Assembly (NCBI GenBank): GCA_963277665.1
Contig: OY728120.1
Coordinates: forward strand, 427,000,138 to 427,064,137
DNA: 64,000 nucleotides
Direction of reading: 5' to 3'
Source: Viscum album
Lineage: Eukaryota; Streptophyta; Magnoliopsida; Santalales; Viscaceae
A model generated the notes under the pieces. It saw only the letters and a program-made list of their open reading frames with translations. It was not told the DNA's origin and searched no databases. Shown here in pieces: positions 47,518-59,859 of this stretch. The position numbers and the translations under genes are program-made. Every line of letters starts with the position of its first letter. The first letter of the stretch is position 1.

Positions 47518-50130
47518 TCAATTGATTATGGGGTCAAGAAATGTGATGAAATCAACTGCATGGGTGGGAATTCCTTCAATGTAATTCATTAAACGTTTCC
47601 CATTGATTGTAAATCTCATCTTAGTGTCCTGTTTTGTGGCCTCCAATAAACCATAAGGAAATACATTAGACAAAACATAAGGACCAAAACATATAGAACA
47701 CAACTTATAGTGCATCATCTTCAGTCATGAACTATAAAGTATGACTGTCGATCTAACATGAATCTCCATTTGTTCTAATACACTGTAGTGAGTCACTTTT
47801 TATATTTCTTTATAGATCCTTGAGTTTTCATATGATGAAAATCAAATCTCCTCATTCTATTGAATTTTCAGCTTCCTTGAAATTCCATCTTGGGCCAAAT
47901 CCATGTTGAATTTATTTAGATCCCAATATTCCAAATGCTCTACTTCCACTGAGAGATGGCATGGTTTCCCAAATACAATCTAATATGGGGACATATAGAT
48001 GGGTGTGTTTTATGCTATCCTATATTCCCAAAACACAACATCTGGGCATTTTCTGTAATCCTTGCTATTTGGATACATGGTTTTATCTAAAATTTATTTC
48101 AACACACGATTTAAATCCAAAGCCTTGGGTTTTTTGGGGGGTGATTTGGTGTTGATGTTTTTTGTTTCCAGATACCTCCAAAGGTGGGATTCTAAATTTT
48201 GACTACAAAAGTGTGTCCATTGGTCACTGATTATAGCCTTTGGTACTCCAAAGCTATAAGAAAATTTGATCCTTGTCAACGTCCACTACAATATGAGAAT
48301 CCTCATTCCTAGTGTCCTTGGCCTCCACTCTTTTTCTAACATAACCAACAGTGACCAAAATGTACTAGAATCCAAATGAACTTATAAAAGGACTCATAAA
48401 ATCAATTCCACAAACATAAAAAATATCAGAGAATAATATGTGTTTTTGGGGCATCTCGTGTTTCCTAGAAATGTTTCCATTGTGTTGGAAATGACATCCT
48501 GACTTACAAAGAACATGGGAAACATGGAATAATATAGGTCAATATAATCCACAGTATAAAACTTTCCTAGATACCTATTGGGGTCTAAATTGTCCTCCAC
48601 GTGAATGTGTATAGTAGAAATATAGACCAGAATCAAACTCATGATTTGAAACACACCTTCTAAAAACATGATCACTATACATGTTCCAGAGTTAGGGATC
48701 ATCAAAAACATAAAACCTTGAAAAAATCATTAATTTTTGGACTTCATGATTCTTTAAATTTTTAGTAATTTTAGAGTAAATAAATTAGTTAATTAAATAT
48801 ACCAATGATTGTACCTGAGAGTGCATAAATCTGATCATCAGGAAGAGTGTCCCAAAGATGTACCTGGTCCATGGTGTTAGCCTCTAGTGTGTGAGTAATA
48901 CTACTCATGTGGTCCACCACCATGATTTCTGATCCCTTATAATCCTTTATCTTAATAAATAATTATGAAGAAGGAGAATCCATAAAATAGGTCAAGGCTA
49001 TGCATCCGGTTTCTTCAAGAGGTTCCTCTAAACTGCATGGTCAGAAGAAAAAACTTATTTAAAGCCTAATAAATTTTAATGGGATTTAACTAAATAAAAT
49101 ATGATGGAAGGAAACTATTTTTTCCATATTTTATAGTTTTATTTTGCTAAATCCAATGTCCTTGAAGCATAAGCAATCACATGTGAACATCCTTCCATCC
49201 ACTAAGATAAGATGCCTCCAACTATGAAGTTAGATGTATCACACATAAGCTCAAATGGAATGTCCCAATATGGGGGTTGTATAATAGGTGGAGTAGTCAG
49301 ACTCTTATTTATCTCTTCAAATGATACCCTACACTAATCCTCAAAAATGGATTCAATATATTTCCGATGTAATCAAGATAATAGTAGAGTGATCATACAT
49401 AAATCATGGATGAATCATTGATGAAAACCCACATTCCCTAAGAATAACCTAACATCTCACACACATGAAGGATATGGTAAGGATGAAATAACATCTACCT
49501 TGGACCTATCATCATATATTACATGTTTTGACACTACATTCCCTAAGACAATGTCATGATCTACCATAAAATAACACTTTTCAATGTTTAATACCAAATT
49601 CTTATCTATGAAGCGATTCGTTACCTTTTCCAAACTAAAGATTCATTCAAAAAATAAAGATCCATACACAATAAAATAATCCATAAATTCCTCATTGAAG
49701 GTCTCAACGAAATATGAAAAAATAATAATCACTATGCATCTCTGGGAGGTACCTGGGGCATTGCTAAGTCCCAATGAAATCCTTTGGTAGGAAAATGTAC
49801 CGAATATACAAGTGAATATTTCCTTCTACTAATTTTCCAGAGCTTTATAAACTTAAAAATATCTATAAAATCCATCTAGGAAACAATAGTGTGTTTTACT
49901 AGCTAGTATCTCAATAATTTGATCAATAAAATGGGAGGGGGAAATGGTCCCCACAAGTGGATTGATTTAATTTTCTATATTTAATCAACACACCCCAACT
50001 GTTTTGTACCCTCATTATAACTAACTCCCCAATCTCATTTTTAACAATAGTAACACCACCTTTCTTAGGAACCACTTGAATTAGACTCACCCACTGGGAA
50101 TTTGAAATGGGATAAACTATACCTGCCTTG
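47518..50130 (-). pseudogene. Athila/Tat-like gypsy pol relic (RT-RNase H-integrase)
   Basis: Read right to left on the minus strand. RT at about 50,130-49,700: a VVPKKGGVTIVKNE block, then YRKLN, then DHFPLPFIDQ and CFLDG, a set distinctive of Athila/Tat RT. RNase H start at about 49,250-49,150: FELMCDTSN, then HVIAYAS. Integrase: at 48,711-48,394 a decayed zinc/linker region, and at 48,279-48,094 a core stretch with FGVPKAIISDQWTHF. The extreme C-terminal segment at 47,718-47,518 contains VFPYG and INGKRLMNYI. All blocks are separated by stops and frameshifts. Its LTR at 46,180 is the one that holds the young Tekay insertion. Confidence 0.78.
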
Positions 50131-50663
50131 AGAGCAATATGTCACCTTATTTTTTAAAAACATTCAGAATAGTTAGATGTGTTCTCCATTATGGATACCA
50201 AACCGATTTAGCCCCATCCTCCAAAATGATCCTACGCATGAAAATGGAGGGGATAAAATTAGGTATCTTAGCCATGGTCCACCTGATTTCCCTGATATTC
50301 TACCTTAAAAAATTTAAATTTTTGTCTTCATGTTCAAAAAGGAAGATTTTTAGAAATGATAACAGGGAATGTCTCACCACTTAATAAGTATGAGTATATA
50401 AAAATTGGTGGTAATTTCTTGAGTTATAAGGAAGGGGGTGATGTATGGATGGATACTTTTATGTAATAAAAATATGTGTACAATGAATATCAATACCAAA
50501 ATATACATCATCAAAATCATAGAATAATTTATCAAATTCATCATTATACTCAACAACCAAGTTATAATAAGAGTGAACGTTATCAAAATTGGAATATGAA
50601 TCCATTTCAAAATCAAATATAATAGAGGTTATTGAATTATAAATAGGTGTTCAATTCTCTTAG
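50131..50663. other. Between pol relic and old LTR, no gene
   Basis: Possibly upstream gag/protease DNA of the Athila-like relic. Low-complexity A/T sequence; no domain recognised. Confidence 0.35.
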
Positions 50664-51339
50664 TGTCATGAACCATCCCCTGGAGTCTGTTCCGTAACTA
50701 CCCCAAGCCTGTATTCCATAGGATAGGGGATGGAAACTAGGACAGGAAAGGCATATCCCTAAAACCAGGAAGTCACTGCTTTTTAACTAGCAACTCACAA
50801 AATACAAGAACATAGTAATATACAAGGAGATGAAAAATATATAGTAAATATTGTGAGTATAGTAAGTAAAGGGTTCCAGAATACAAGCCGAACTGGAAAG
50901 TACAAGTAAAACTGAAAACATCTCATGTGAACACCCGCCAAGGATCCAACCTGATGGGTAGGTACAACTCTCGAACGATCGTCTCTAGGGTATGTCTCAT
51001 CTAATGGTCCACCACCAAGCATCCTCCAGTCCCAATACCCTTGACCTTGATCAGCATTTTGCGTTGTCTACAAAAGACACAATAAGGTGTGGGCGTAGCC
51101 TGTGCATGGGTGAGTACAACAATACTTAGTAGAGACCTCGAGACCCCTCGAAGGTCTCTTAGAATACACAAAGGATAAACCACAAATAAGTATCGTAATC
51201 ACAAAGCACAAAAAAATAGTCAAACCTACTAAGTTATATTCCCATACATATACCTAAGTTATCAAGTATACCCATATCAATCATGAGGAAATGAAAGTCC
51301 CAACGCTTTATCCAAAACCTCAACTATTCCACGAAAGAA

Positions 51340-51760
51340 AGATTACCACAAAGGTAACTCTACATAGGTAAGTACCACAAAGGTAATGCCACATAGTATA
51401 ATACCACAAAAGTATCACCACGAAGGTATGTACCACAAAGGTAACTCCAAACAGAATAATACCATAACGGTATCACCACACTGAAGTGTACCACAAAGGT
51501 AAAGACTCATCTCACACCAGGTATAACTTTAGTACAAAGGTATATATGATTAGACGTATTTCTAGATCATCTTACTTCATCGAGAATCTCTCTTGTTGAC
51601 CCACATAGGATCAAGAATGACCCACAGAAGATCCAAAGATGACCCACACAGGATCTAAAGATAACCCACACAATATCTAAAGGTGACCCACATTGGATCT
51701 ATAGATGCTGACCCACATAGGATCTAGAGATGACCCACACAGGATCTGAAGACTCCTCAA
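51340..51760 (-). repeat. Degenerate tandem motifs (minus-strand TCCTnTGTGGGTC / TACCTTTGTGGTA)
   Basis: Seven GACCCACAnAGGATC-type units spaced about 20-28 bp (51,598-51,750), and about eight TACCACAAAGGTA-type units (51,345-51,505). They correspond to the motif array of the young LTR. Confidence 0.75.
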
Positions 51761-51820
51761 GTACAACTAGCCATAAGATTTCCACACTAAGCACACTTGA
51801 TTCTGGTAGGTTCCTCTCCT

Positions 51821-53340
51821 TGTTAGGACAAAATCCGTCAAGGTATCATTGAAACATTTTTGAGATGATTGTGTTAGTTGAAAAAGAGTACCACCATGTT
51901 GTGTTTATTGACAGATTAGAAAAAAATGATATTTTTTTTGACAAAGGGGGTATACATGGTGCTTTTTTGAGCTCCAGAGATAATTTTGACAACCTTTGAT
52001 GACAAAGAATGATGAAAAAGGAATTGAAGATCTGGTGGTGGTTAAAAAAGAATAGATCTTAGATGACATCATTTTCCAGTGTTTTCCAAATGTTTGGGCC
52101 TCAAAATCAGAAAATGGAGAAACATGTTTTTGTCAAAGGAAGTTGCGCACAAGATCTAGGGTGGTTTGGAAACTTTTTCACAAGGTGTGTTTCAAGGTCA
52201 GAAGGTGTAAAAATGGAAAAGGACAATGGGACATGAAATATTTGAAGATACATGAATGATTTGAAGATGTATGTGAAAGATGGAGTTTTACGAAGGAATA
52301 TTGTGTGTAAGGCATGATTTGGGAGAATAATGTTGAAAAATGGAAAAGTCATGATGTGCGTGAAAGATTAGAAAATGGGAGTGAAAGATGGAGTTGCACA
52401 AAGGAAAATTGCATGCTCAAGGTGATGTAAAAAATGGTTTTGCGTGCTCAAAGAGGATCTTTCGCAACATTTGGAATGTTATGTGCAAGGCATGAATCAT
52501 GGTCCAATCTTCAAAAAATGGAAAAGGAAGGACGTGCATGAAATATTCAAGAAGCATACGAAAGATGAGGTTGGCGCAAAAGTGACATACGTGCCTAAGG
52601 TGACGTCTAATGGAGTTTTTCATGACATGTCAGGATATTTCACGGCACATCGTGGTTTTTGAATGCATGGGTCAATGAGGTGTATAAATAAGAGGTGACC
52701 CCCTCACACTAGGGAATCTAGACACTTAGAGAAAATCCGAGCACCAAATCGCGTAAGAATTTTACGCAAAGGGATCTGGGTGAAAGATTTTGAGTTGCGC
52801 ACAAGATTAGAAAATTGTGTGTAATATTTGAGTTGTGAGAAAGATTGAAGTTATGAGAAAAATGTGTTTCACGACAAATATTTGGGGTTTCCTATTACAC
52901 CCTATGCAAAGAGAGATTAATCTATGGGTGAAAGTGGGACGTCAATATAGCATATATCAACTGTTAAAGATGCATATTTCATTACATATAATGGAGAGAT
53001 CTACAGTTCTATAAACTATGAATGGATATTTTGCAAGGAATTGGGCACACTTCAGTTGAGAGGGAAGTGATCCTTCATATCATTATTGGTTGTAAACCAG
53101 GGGGATAGTGATTTAGATTCGAACTTGGAAATAGTGGTGTGCTTATTGTGGAATGGGAACCTCGAAACACTGCTGGTGTATGCTCAATGGAAGTAGCACA
53201 GTGTGGGTGAACCATGTAAAAATTACTAGAACCTATGCATTACTTATGGTTTTTCATACTCTACAATGGGAAGGAGAGAGAATATGTTTTTTTCTCATAG
53301 AAAGACATTATCAAAAGGGGCAGTTGTTTTAATATGTCAT
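51821..53340 (+). repeat. Dispersed LTR-like repeat, copy 2, inserted in the old LTR
   Basis: Starts TGTTAGGACA and matches copy 1 (10,684-12,233) in patches. Its TATA box is TATAAAT at 52,683-52,689, followed by GACCCCCTCA. TGCGCACAAGAT-like motifs occur at about 52,143 and 52,795, with degenerate versions between. Left and right flanks both align to the same point of the young Tekay LTR (near 36,030-36,045), which shows it is an insertion. No clear target duplication or internal coding region, so a solo LTR is the simplest reading. Confidence 0.55.
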
Positions 53341-54167
53341 ATCCTAATTCACCTCCCTGTCAGGGTATCTAGCCTTGTGGACCGAACACTCGTCAATCCA
53401 TTGGTCGATACTTCAACTACCACGAAGTCCCACGTAGAAGTATCCCAAAGGTACACCATGTCATAAGGGACCCAACGTGACAGACGCCGCGTCAATTGGA
53501 CACCCAGTCTGTATGTTATTATCATTTATGTTCCAAGGGCTCGGTTGGATTTGGATTTGATCCAACTCGGCCATACTCCATATTTATCCAAAACTAATGT
53601 GGAGTATACCAAAAGGACCATCTCGATCCAGGGATCCCAACAAAACAGATGGTTCATCAAACCAACATTTGTTTCTCAAGATATGGCCCTTTAAGAGTTT
53701 CTAAGTCTGGCGGGGCTCGGGTCCGGCCTGACACGGCCTGGGCCGACCCGACCCAGTTCGGGTCATCCCAGCCTGACTCGGGTCCAGCTCGGCCCGCAAA
53801 GGGGCAGCCCGACCTGCTAGGTGTGGCCCGCTCGGCGCGGCCCACTGGGCACAGCCCGCTCGACTGGGTGGGCTCTCCCATGGAGGGGTCCGCCCTAGAC
53901 ACTACCTGGGGGAGCCCCCCCCCCCCGGAATTCCAAATAGCCCAAGGGCCACTTGGTCACTACCTTCTGGAATGCTTGACTTTCCAGAGAAGGTCCTGCT
54001 CAGTGTGATGCGGCCAGCCGGATGTCCGGTCGACTTCCCCCTTCTAGCGGCGGGACGGTGTCGCTGCCCTCCCACGGCCGGCCGGGTGTCGGCCGCCCTC
54101 CGGGTGTGCCGCCGCGGTTAAGCAGCCAAGAACTCCTCCTCAATCAGTGGTGCAGATGCATACCACC

Positions 54168-56149
54168 TGTAAGAACCTAGACCTTCCTTTAAGTATGTTT
54201 TTCCTTTTCTGTAGTTTTTGAGAAAAGTGGAGTTTCTGGAATTTTTTTTAAGTACACGCCATGTACTTTATATGTACAGGCTGTGTACTTAGTTGCCGCT
54301 CGAGGCCATGTGCTGGCCATGTCATGGCTACACACACGACCATGTAGGGGTGACATGGAGGCCACCTAAATCGGAGCATAGAAAAGCCTAGTACACGTCG
54401 TTTACTCCAAAAGTACACATAATGTACTTTTTTTCATTAAACAGACCGAGGTCAGGTCTAATCGCCGGAACGGTCTTCTTCTCCAACCTCTTCGACCAAG
54501 AACGTCCTGTACGGCCACGAATCTCCTTCGACCACCTGAGCCTCTGTATTTTCTCCAAATATACTACCGTATATTGCATTGGAACCGTAGTGGTAAGCTC
54601 TTCCTTCTCATATAGCTTCATATTCCAATTCCTCCTCTTTCTAAAGTTATCATGGGTTGAGCGTTTTGGACGTTTTCTTAGATCTACGATGTTACAAGGA
54701 GATTCAAGCTTCAAGGTTCGAGTATATCAATCTCCCAGAACGAAGGTAGGTGATTTGTTCCTTTTTGTAGAATGTATTTGAGTAATTTGTGAAAATTCCA
54801 CCAATATCCTTGAATGAGGTATTGCAGGTTACATTTTTTTCCCTTATTGTTTTCCTGCTTTTCTTATATGCCTGTGTAGATGACTTCGCTTGTGAATAGG
54901 GTAAATTTATGTGCTTTGGATGTTTTCTCAATGCATGTTTCCTATTATGACCTTTTGTTCTAGTTTTTCATGTTAGGCTATTTCCAGTTCAATGTCTAGT
55001 TTGTAGGATGGCGTGACTGTTCTTCCATGATGAGATACTATAGAATGCTAGTCATGTAGTTCATGAGGTTACTTTGGCCGTTATGCGATGTGATACATGA
55101 TGAATTTACACAGGGCTATGAGAACCTAGTGTAGAATACCATAGATAGAATGGACGTAAGGTCTTCTCTAGAGTGTCTTTAATTTACGATGCGAGACCAT
55201 AGAGGGAATTAACATTGACTGCTTCCTCCGAGTGTCTGTAGTTCCTCAACGTGGGCCACAGGGGGAATTAGATGTTGAGTGCTTCCCCAGAGTGCCTTTA
55301 GTACGATACTGGACTATATGGGGAATTGACGAAGAGTGCTTCCCCAGAGTGTCTATTCATTAGCTGAATCAGAGGGGTGAGACTGTGTGTGCTTCCTAGA
55401 GGGTTTCTTGTACTTATAGGTTGAACCATAAGGGTTAGGCTATGAGAACTACCCATAGGTTTCCTATTTTTTCTACATGATTGAGTTACTATTACTTGTT
55501 TTTAATTATGTGTTAGAAACTGTGAATTGTTTTCTATTGAGTAATTACTTATTAACAACATTCTCTACTTTTTCCTGCCATATATTCACTGACCATTAAG
55601 CACAAATCATTGGGTAGTTTCCTACAGGGAGTCTGTCTCACACCCTTTTTGGGCCATTCTTTTTGGCCCAGAAAGATTATATTGTTGTAGGTACATATAA
55701 GGGCATGCGCCCTTCTACTTCAGGTTCATGATTGCACTGGAGATGGAGAGCGTGGGACCAAGCCGATGCTTGCGATACTGAGGAGTTGTCTTATCCGTTT
55801 CACTGTTGTACATTGGTTTAGTACTGTATTCATAATTGTGACTTGTTTGGATTCTTTCCAAGGCATATATGTATCATGCATCATTTCTATATATATGTGC
55901 TCCTGTTTTTTATCATATTTAGTCTTCCGCTGTTCACTTGTGTATGGGTTATTTACTGTTTCCATTATTGTTTATTGTTTTTCTTTTCCACTTTGTACTT
56001 TTCCAATGGGGGAATAAATTTCCCATTGTCACACCCAAGGCCCTTGCCGCTAGTCGGCAACCAATGGTGATTGAGGAAATTCACTTGAGTCCATGTGACC
56101 AACCAGGTACAGGGTGCCTCTGGGTGGCTTCCAGAATCGGGGCATTACA
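54168..56149 (+). repeat. 5' LTR of the plus-strand gypsy element
   Basis: TGTAAGAACC ... GGGGCATTACA, about 1.98 kb. The head (54,245-54,430) has GTACAC...TGTAC palindromes. The middle has a ~57-bp tandem repeat (55,163-55,450). The end is fixed by the primer site 3 bp further on. The start is the TG at 54,168, where homology to the old LTR's GC-rich zone stops. Its partner LTR is outside the window. Confidence 0.65.
55163..55450 (+). repeat. Tandem repeat of about 57 bp, five diverged copies
   Basis: Each copy starts CTTCCCCAGAGTGTCT (or a variant), runs through a variable part, then GGGGGAATTGAC, and ends GAGTG. Confidence 0.75.
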
Positions 56150-56152
56150 AAG

Positions 56153-56163
56153 TGGTATGAGAG
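56153..56163 (+). promoter_or_regulatory. Primer-binding site (initiator Met tRNA)
   Basis: TGGTATGAGAG, one base different from TGGTATCAGAG, 3 bp after the LTR end. Confidence 0.75.
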
Positions 56164-57547
56164 GGGTTTCTTTTCTCTTGACTTACTATTTGGAGACTAT
56201 AGCCAGGGATAGGATGGAATAGGTACTCGGTAATGACATGTGCCCGGGAGTAGCTAACCCGTGTATAGGGAAAAGCCATACTACCTCGTTTATTGCAATT
56301 TTACATGTTTGAAATTTTACAGCTGATTTGATTTCACCTTTGGGTGATTCACATGCTTTGTGTTGTTACCGTTGTTGTTATTGTGATTCTATTTCTATCG
56401 CAACCCAATGATATGAGGGTATGCCATCTCATGAATGATATAGGCACTTGTTATAAATCACATGCCATGCATTCTTGCCATGTCATCTAGGATGCATTAT
56501 AAATTGCATGTTGTTGTGATAGACATTTCATAGATTATGCATGTTGTTGTGATAGAAGCTTTGATAGAATCCCTGTTGTTTGATAGGGAATTTTTTTTAT
56601 AGTGCTTCGGTTATATGGACACCAAACATTTGTTCTTGAGGTGTTATGGGCCCTCATGGACTAGAATTTGGTGGATCATTGACCTGTTTACTTTTTTTGT
56701 AACTTGTATAAGATGCCAAGCTTTGATTTTCGGGGAGAATGGGCCCTCACAGATTGGAATTTGGAACCTTAATGCTAGTTTTTTGTTCTTTCTGGGCCCT
56801 GAAGAAGTTTCTAAGGCTAATGTATGGAAAAACCCAGAATACATGACGTGTACTTTATGGTTACACACGATGTAGTCTATAGCCGTGTCACGGATTGTAC
56901 GAGTAGGGACACGGGGTTGTGAAGAATCTTGTAGGAACATTTCATGAGCTAGTTTAGCACGCCGTGTAGTGTGAAATAGGTACCCGGCCATGTCACGAAC
57001 AACATGGGTCATGTAATATTTTCACATACACACCTTTTCTGATTTTGACACGCAGTGTCTTCTGATCTTGGTATCTAGCCATGTCACGAACAACACGGGT
57101 CGGTGTTACCTTTTCTCATAAACGTTGTGTCTGTCTGAAACATGCCGTGTAGTGTTAGCCATGTTTCAGGTCGTGTCGCTAACAACACAGGAGAGGTATG
57201 GCATGTCTAGTACACGCTTTGTCTGTCTTGAACACACCATGTAGTTTTGCCTTAGAGGAGCAGTGTGGCTTAACAGTGTTGAAGGACTCGGGCAGGGAAG
57301 AGGATTCAAGTACACGCCATGTGTTAGGACAACATGAGGTGTATTTGGGGTGTTACACAACCAGTTTAGGTAGAAGTACACGCCCATGTGAATGAATTAA
57401 TGGAACACACCATGTAGGGAAAGAACATGTCTTGTAGTCATGTTTTTCATAACAAGAATTCCTTCTATTCTCTGTTCCTTATTGTGGCTTAAGTTTTTCA
57501 GTCTTGTTAATCCTGAATATAATCAGTAATTTTGACCTTTCAGAGAT
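56164..57547 (+). other. Long leader with ACACG...CGTGT palindromes
   Basis: No gene. From about 56,840 to 57,420 there are about twelve short spaced palindromes such as ACACGATGTAG, GCACGCCGTGTAG, ACACGCAGTGT and GTACACGCCATGTG, and three copies of a CCATGTCACG-AACAACA-GGGT segment. Several small open frames here are by-products. Confidence 0.6.
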
Positions 57548-58324
57548 ATGGCACCGAGATGTCCTCTAGTTGTCTGTTTGTTGTAGGGTAGTGATCAGAC
57601 CCCAGATATGGCAAATCAGGGACATCCTACAGATCCTCCAATTATTCCAGCCTTGGCACCAGCAGTTATACCAGTTGCAGGCATCAATGCGGAGTTCAGT
57701 GAAGGATTTGTGAGGATGATGCAGACCTTTTGGTGAGATCCTCCTCCTGCCTCCACTATGGAAGACTTGATGCGGGTTTTATAGTTGTACCATCCTCTAA
57801 CCTTCTCAGGGGAAGGAGGACCATAGGATACAGAGTCATGGCTAGAAGCCATGATGAAAATCTTCGAGAATCTAGAGACGCCTCCAGAGAGGTGGGTAAA
57901 GCTCGCTAACTACATGCTAAGAGACTCTACAAAGAGGTGGTGGGACGTGATCTCACAGGAGGGACATCCGCAGGTTATGGCATGGGAGGAGTTTCATTGC
58001 GTCTTTTATGACAACTTCTATCCAGAGACCCTATGGTATAATCGTGCTCGGGAGTTCATGATCCTGAAGTATGGTACTCTTTCTATCATGGATTATTCCA
58101 CTTGTTTCACTGAGATTCAGTGTATCACACCTCTCCAGGGTAGATATGGGTTGTACTTGGCATGGAAGTTTGAGGATGGTCTTAGACAGGAGATCTTCTC
58201 ACAGGTGAATATCTTCAGGCTGACTTCCATCACTTCCATCATCAACCAGCCACTGATTGTGGAGCACAATCTGAGAGATTCCAGAGTTGAGAGACTGGTT
58301 GGTTCCGCTTCTAGAGTTAGTGCT
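57548..58324 (+). pseudogene. Gag relic of the plus-strand gypsy element, cut by an insertion
   Basis: Structural Gag protein. The start is ATG 57548 (MAPRCPLV, the usual chromovirus Gag start). The frame has stops at 57584, then three more near 57,734, 57,782 and 57,827, and is open from 57,851. The Gag core reads SWLEAMMKIFENL, then DSTKRWWDVI, then YDNFYPETL, then FEDGLRQEIF. At 58,325 the frame runs into the end of a minus-strand LTR, so the zinc knuckle and pol are missing here. The last ~30 residues of the apparent open frame are LTR sequence, not Gag. Confidence 0.8.
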
Positions 58325-59859
58325 TGTAAAGACCCGTATCTTGATGTAAATTTACATTACATTACATTTTCGGAATACTTAGTACATAACAAAAAAAAAC
58401 ACACACAAGGATCGTAATAGTTTAGTGTCTTTGGAAACTCGGAACGTAATCTTCTAATCGTGGTGAAATATCTTCAATATCTCCCATAAAGATCTTCCCC
58501 TTTTTTTACCTAAAACCTTTCTTTATATCCTGGGGAAAAGAAAACATAAAAGGGTGAGCTCAAATGCTCAGTAAGGGTAAAAAAAAAGAAAAATCAATCA
58601 CATCATATTCATAAGAACATAACTTTTGGAAATCTTAACCTGCAAAAGAGAGCATAATTTCATAACATGGGATAAATCATAGTAGTGAAATGAAATTCCA
58701 ATAATCATAACTTAAACATGAAACTTTGTGTCATACACACATAATCATAGAGAATCATTTCTTGTTAGTCAAGACTCATTACCAAGACTATCTTAGTGGA
58801 CAAAGTCCCTTTCTGAACCGAGTCACCCTCGTTTCAGTCCTATTTCACTGAACCGGTATAACCTACCATTTTAGCCATGTCTATCTCATGAGATTTAAAA
58901 TCTTTACCCAATGCATTGGAGGGAGATATAGGTCCCACCCATCTCATAATGATACCATTCTTATGCGTGCCACAAAATCATAAATCATACATCATTGCAT
59001 AATCCAAGTAATAAAAATGGGAATCTTAAACATCGTGACATCATAAAAGATTTCATATAAGATAAAGGAATTCATAAAAATAATTCCACCACAACATAAT
59101 CACATCAATTTAATAATAGGGATAAAAACAGAATCCTATATTATCTTAGATGGAAAATAATTTTGATAAAACACTTGAAATGAATTCTTGATGAAAATAT
59201 CCTTTCTTCTTCAAAAACACTTTTCCTTTCTTAATATGTCATACAATTATAAACTAAAAGAAGTTGATTAAAAATAAACTTGAAAACTTTTAAAGGAAGA
59301 TTCTTGTAAATAATGTTTTAAAAATCCATTCATGCCGTATAAGTTAAAAAAATCAGTCTTCGTACTTTTGTCGGAAAAGTCAAAAAGTACCTCGTACGAA
59401 AAACGACAAATGATTCCTTTCATATCTTTTACTAAAAACTCACCGAAGGGTAAAATTGTATTTAAAAAATTGTAGGTGTATGGAAATAATGTTACATATT
59501 GAGGAAATATGGATGTGGATGATAAAATACACCCCAGTAAATACTAAAGTATAAACAACCTCGGATAAAAAAAATGACATTGTGATATTTCCCTTACCTT
59601 AAGTCCGATTTGCTTCGTAAGTGTCTGAACCTCCTGTATAATGATTTAAATAATGTCATTAACTTATTACAGAATCATATTCATTGTTATTATATCATAT
59701 ATGGTTCACTTATGACTTTATATTACCCATTCTTTTGTAAATTCCATGTTAAAGAAGTGTTTTGGGTAAAATCGTTTCATTTATCGTAGGTGTTTGGACT
59801 TGTTGTTCTTGACATTATTATTACTTATATCATGATTTACTTACTTCCAGAATATAAAA

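Larger units (their letters stand above)
50664..54167 (-). repeat. Old minus-strand LTR related to the young Tekay element, with an internal insert
   Basis: The reverse complement aligns with the young LTR in several blocks. 50,664-51,180 matches 36,680-37,190, including GCTTGGGGTAGT-ACGGAAC and a ...TCATGACA end. 51,340-51,760 matches the RTCCTnnGTGG array. 53,340-53,700 matches about 35,620-36,040, including GGATCGAGA-GGTC and GGACTTCGT blocks. 53,700-54,130 is the GC-rich zone. The alignment is broken by an insert at 51,821 to about 53,340. The first ~1.2 kb of the LTR (young 33,753-35,000) is missing at the right, where a plus-strand element begins at 54,168. Confidence 0.8.
54168..58324 (+). 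mobile_element. Plus-strand Ty3/gypsy element (5' part), inserted into the old LTR
   Basis: LTR 54,168-56,149, primer site, long leader and gag. Gag is cut at 58,325 by a minus-strand element. The remaining pol and the 3' LTR should lie beyond the window. Gag type and primer site point to a chromovirus-like gypsy element of another family than the young one. Confidence 0.7.

Noticed and set aside
58325..58417. C-terminal part of the open frame that carries Gag
   Set aside because: The sequence from 58,325 is the end of a minus-strand LTR (TGTAAAGACCCG); reading into it is accidental.
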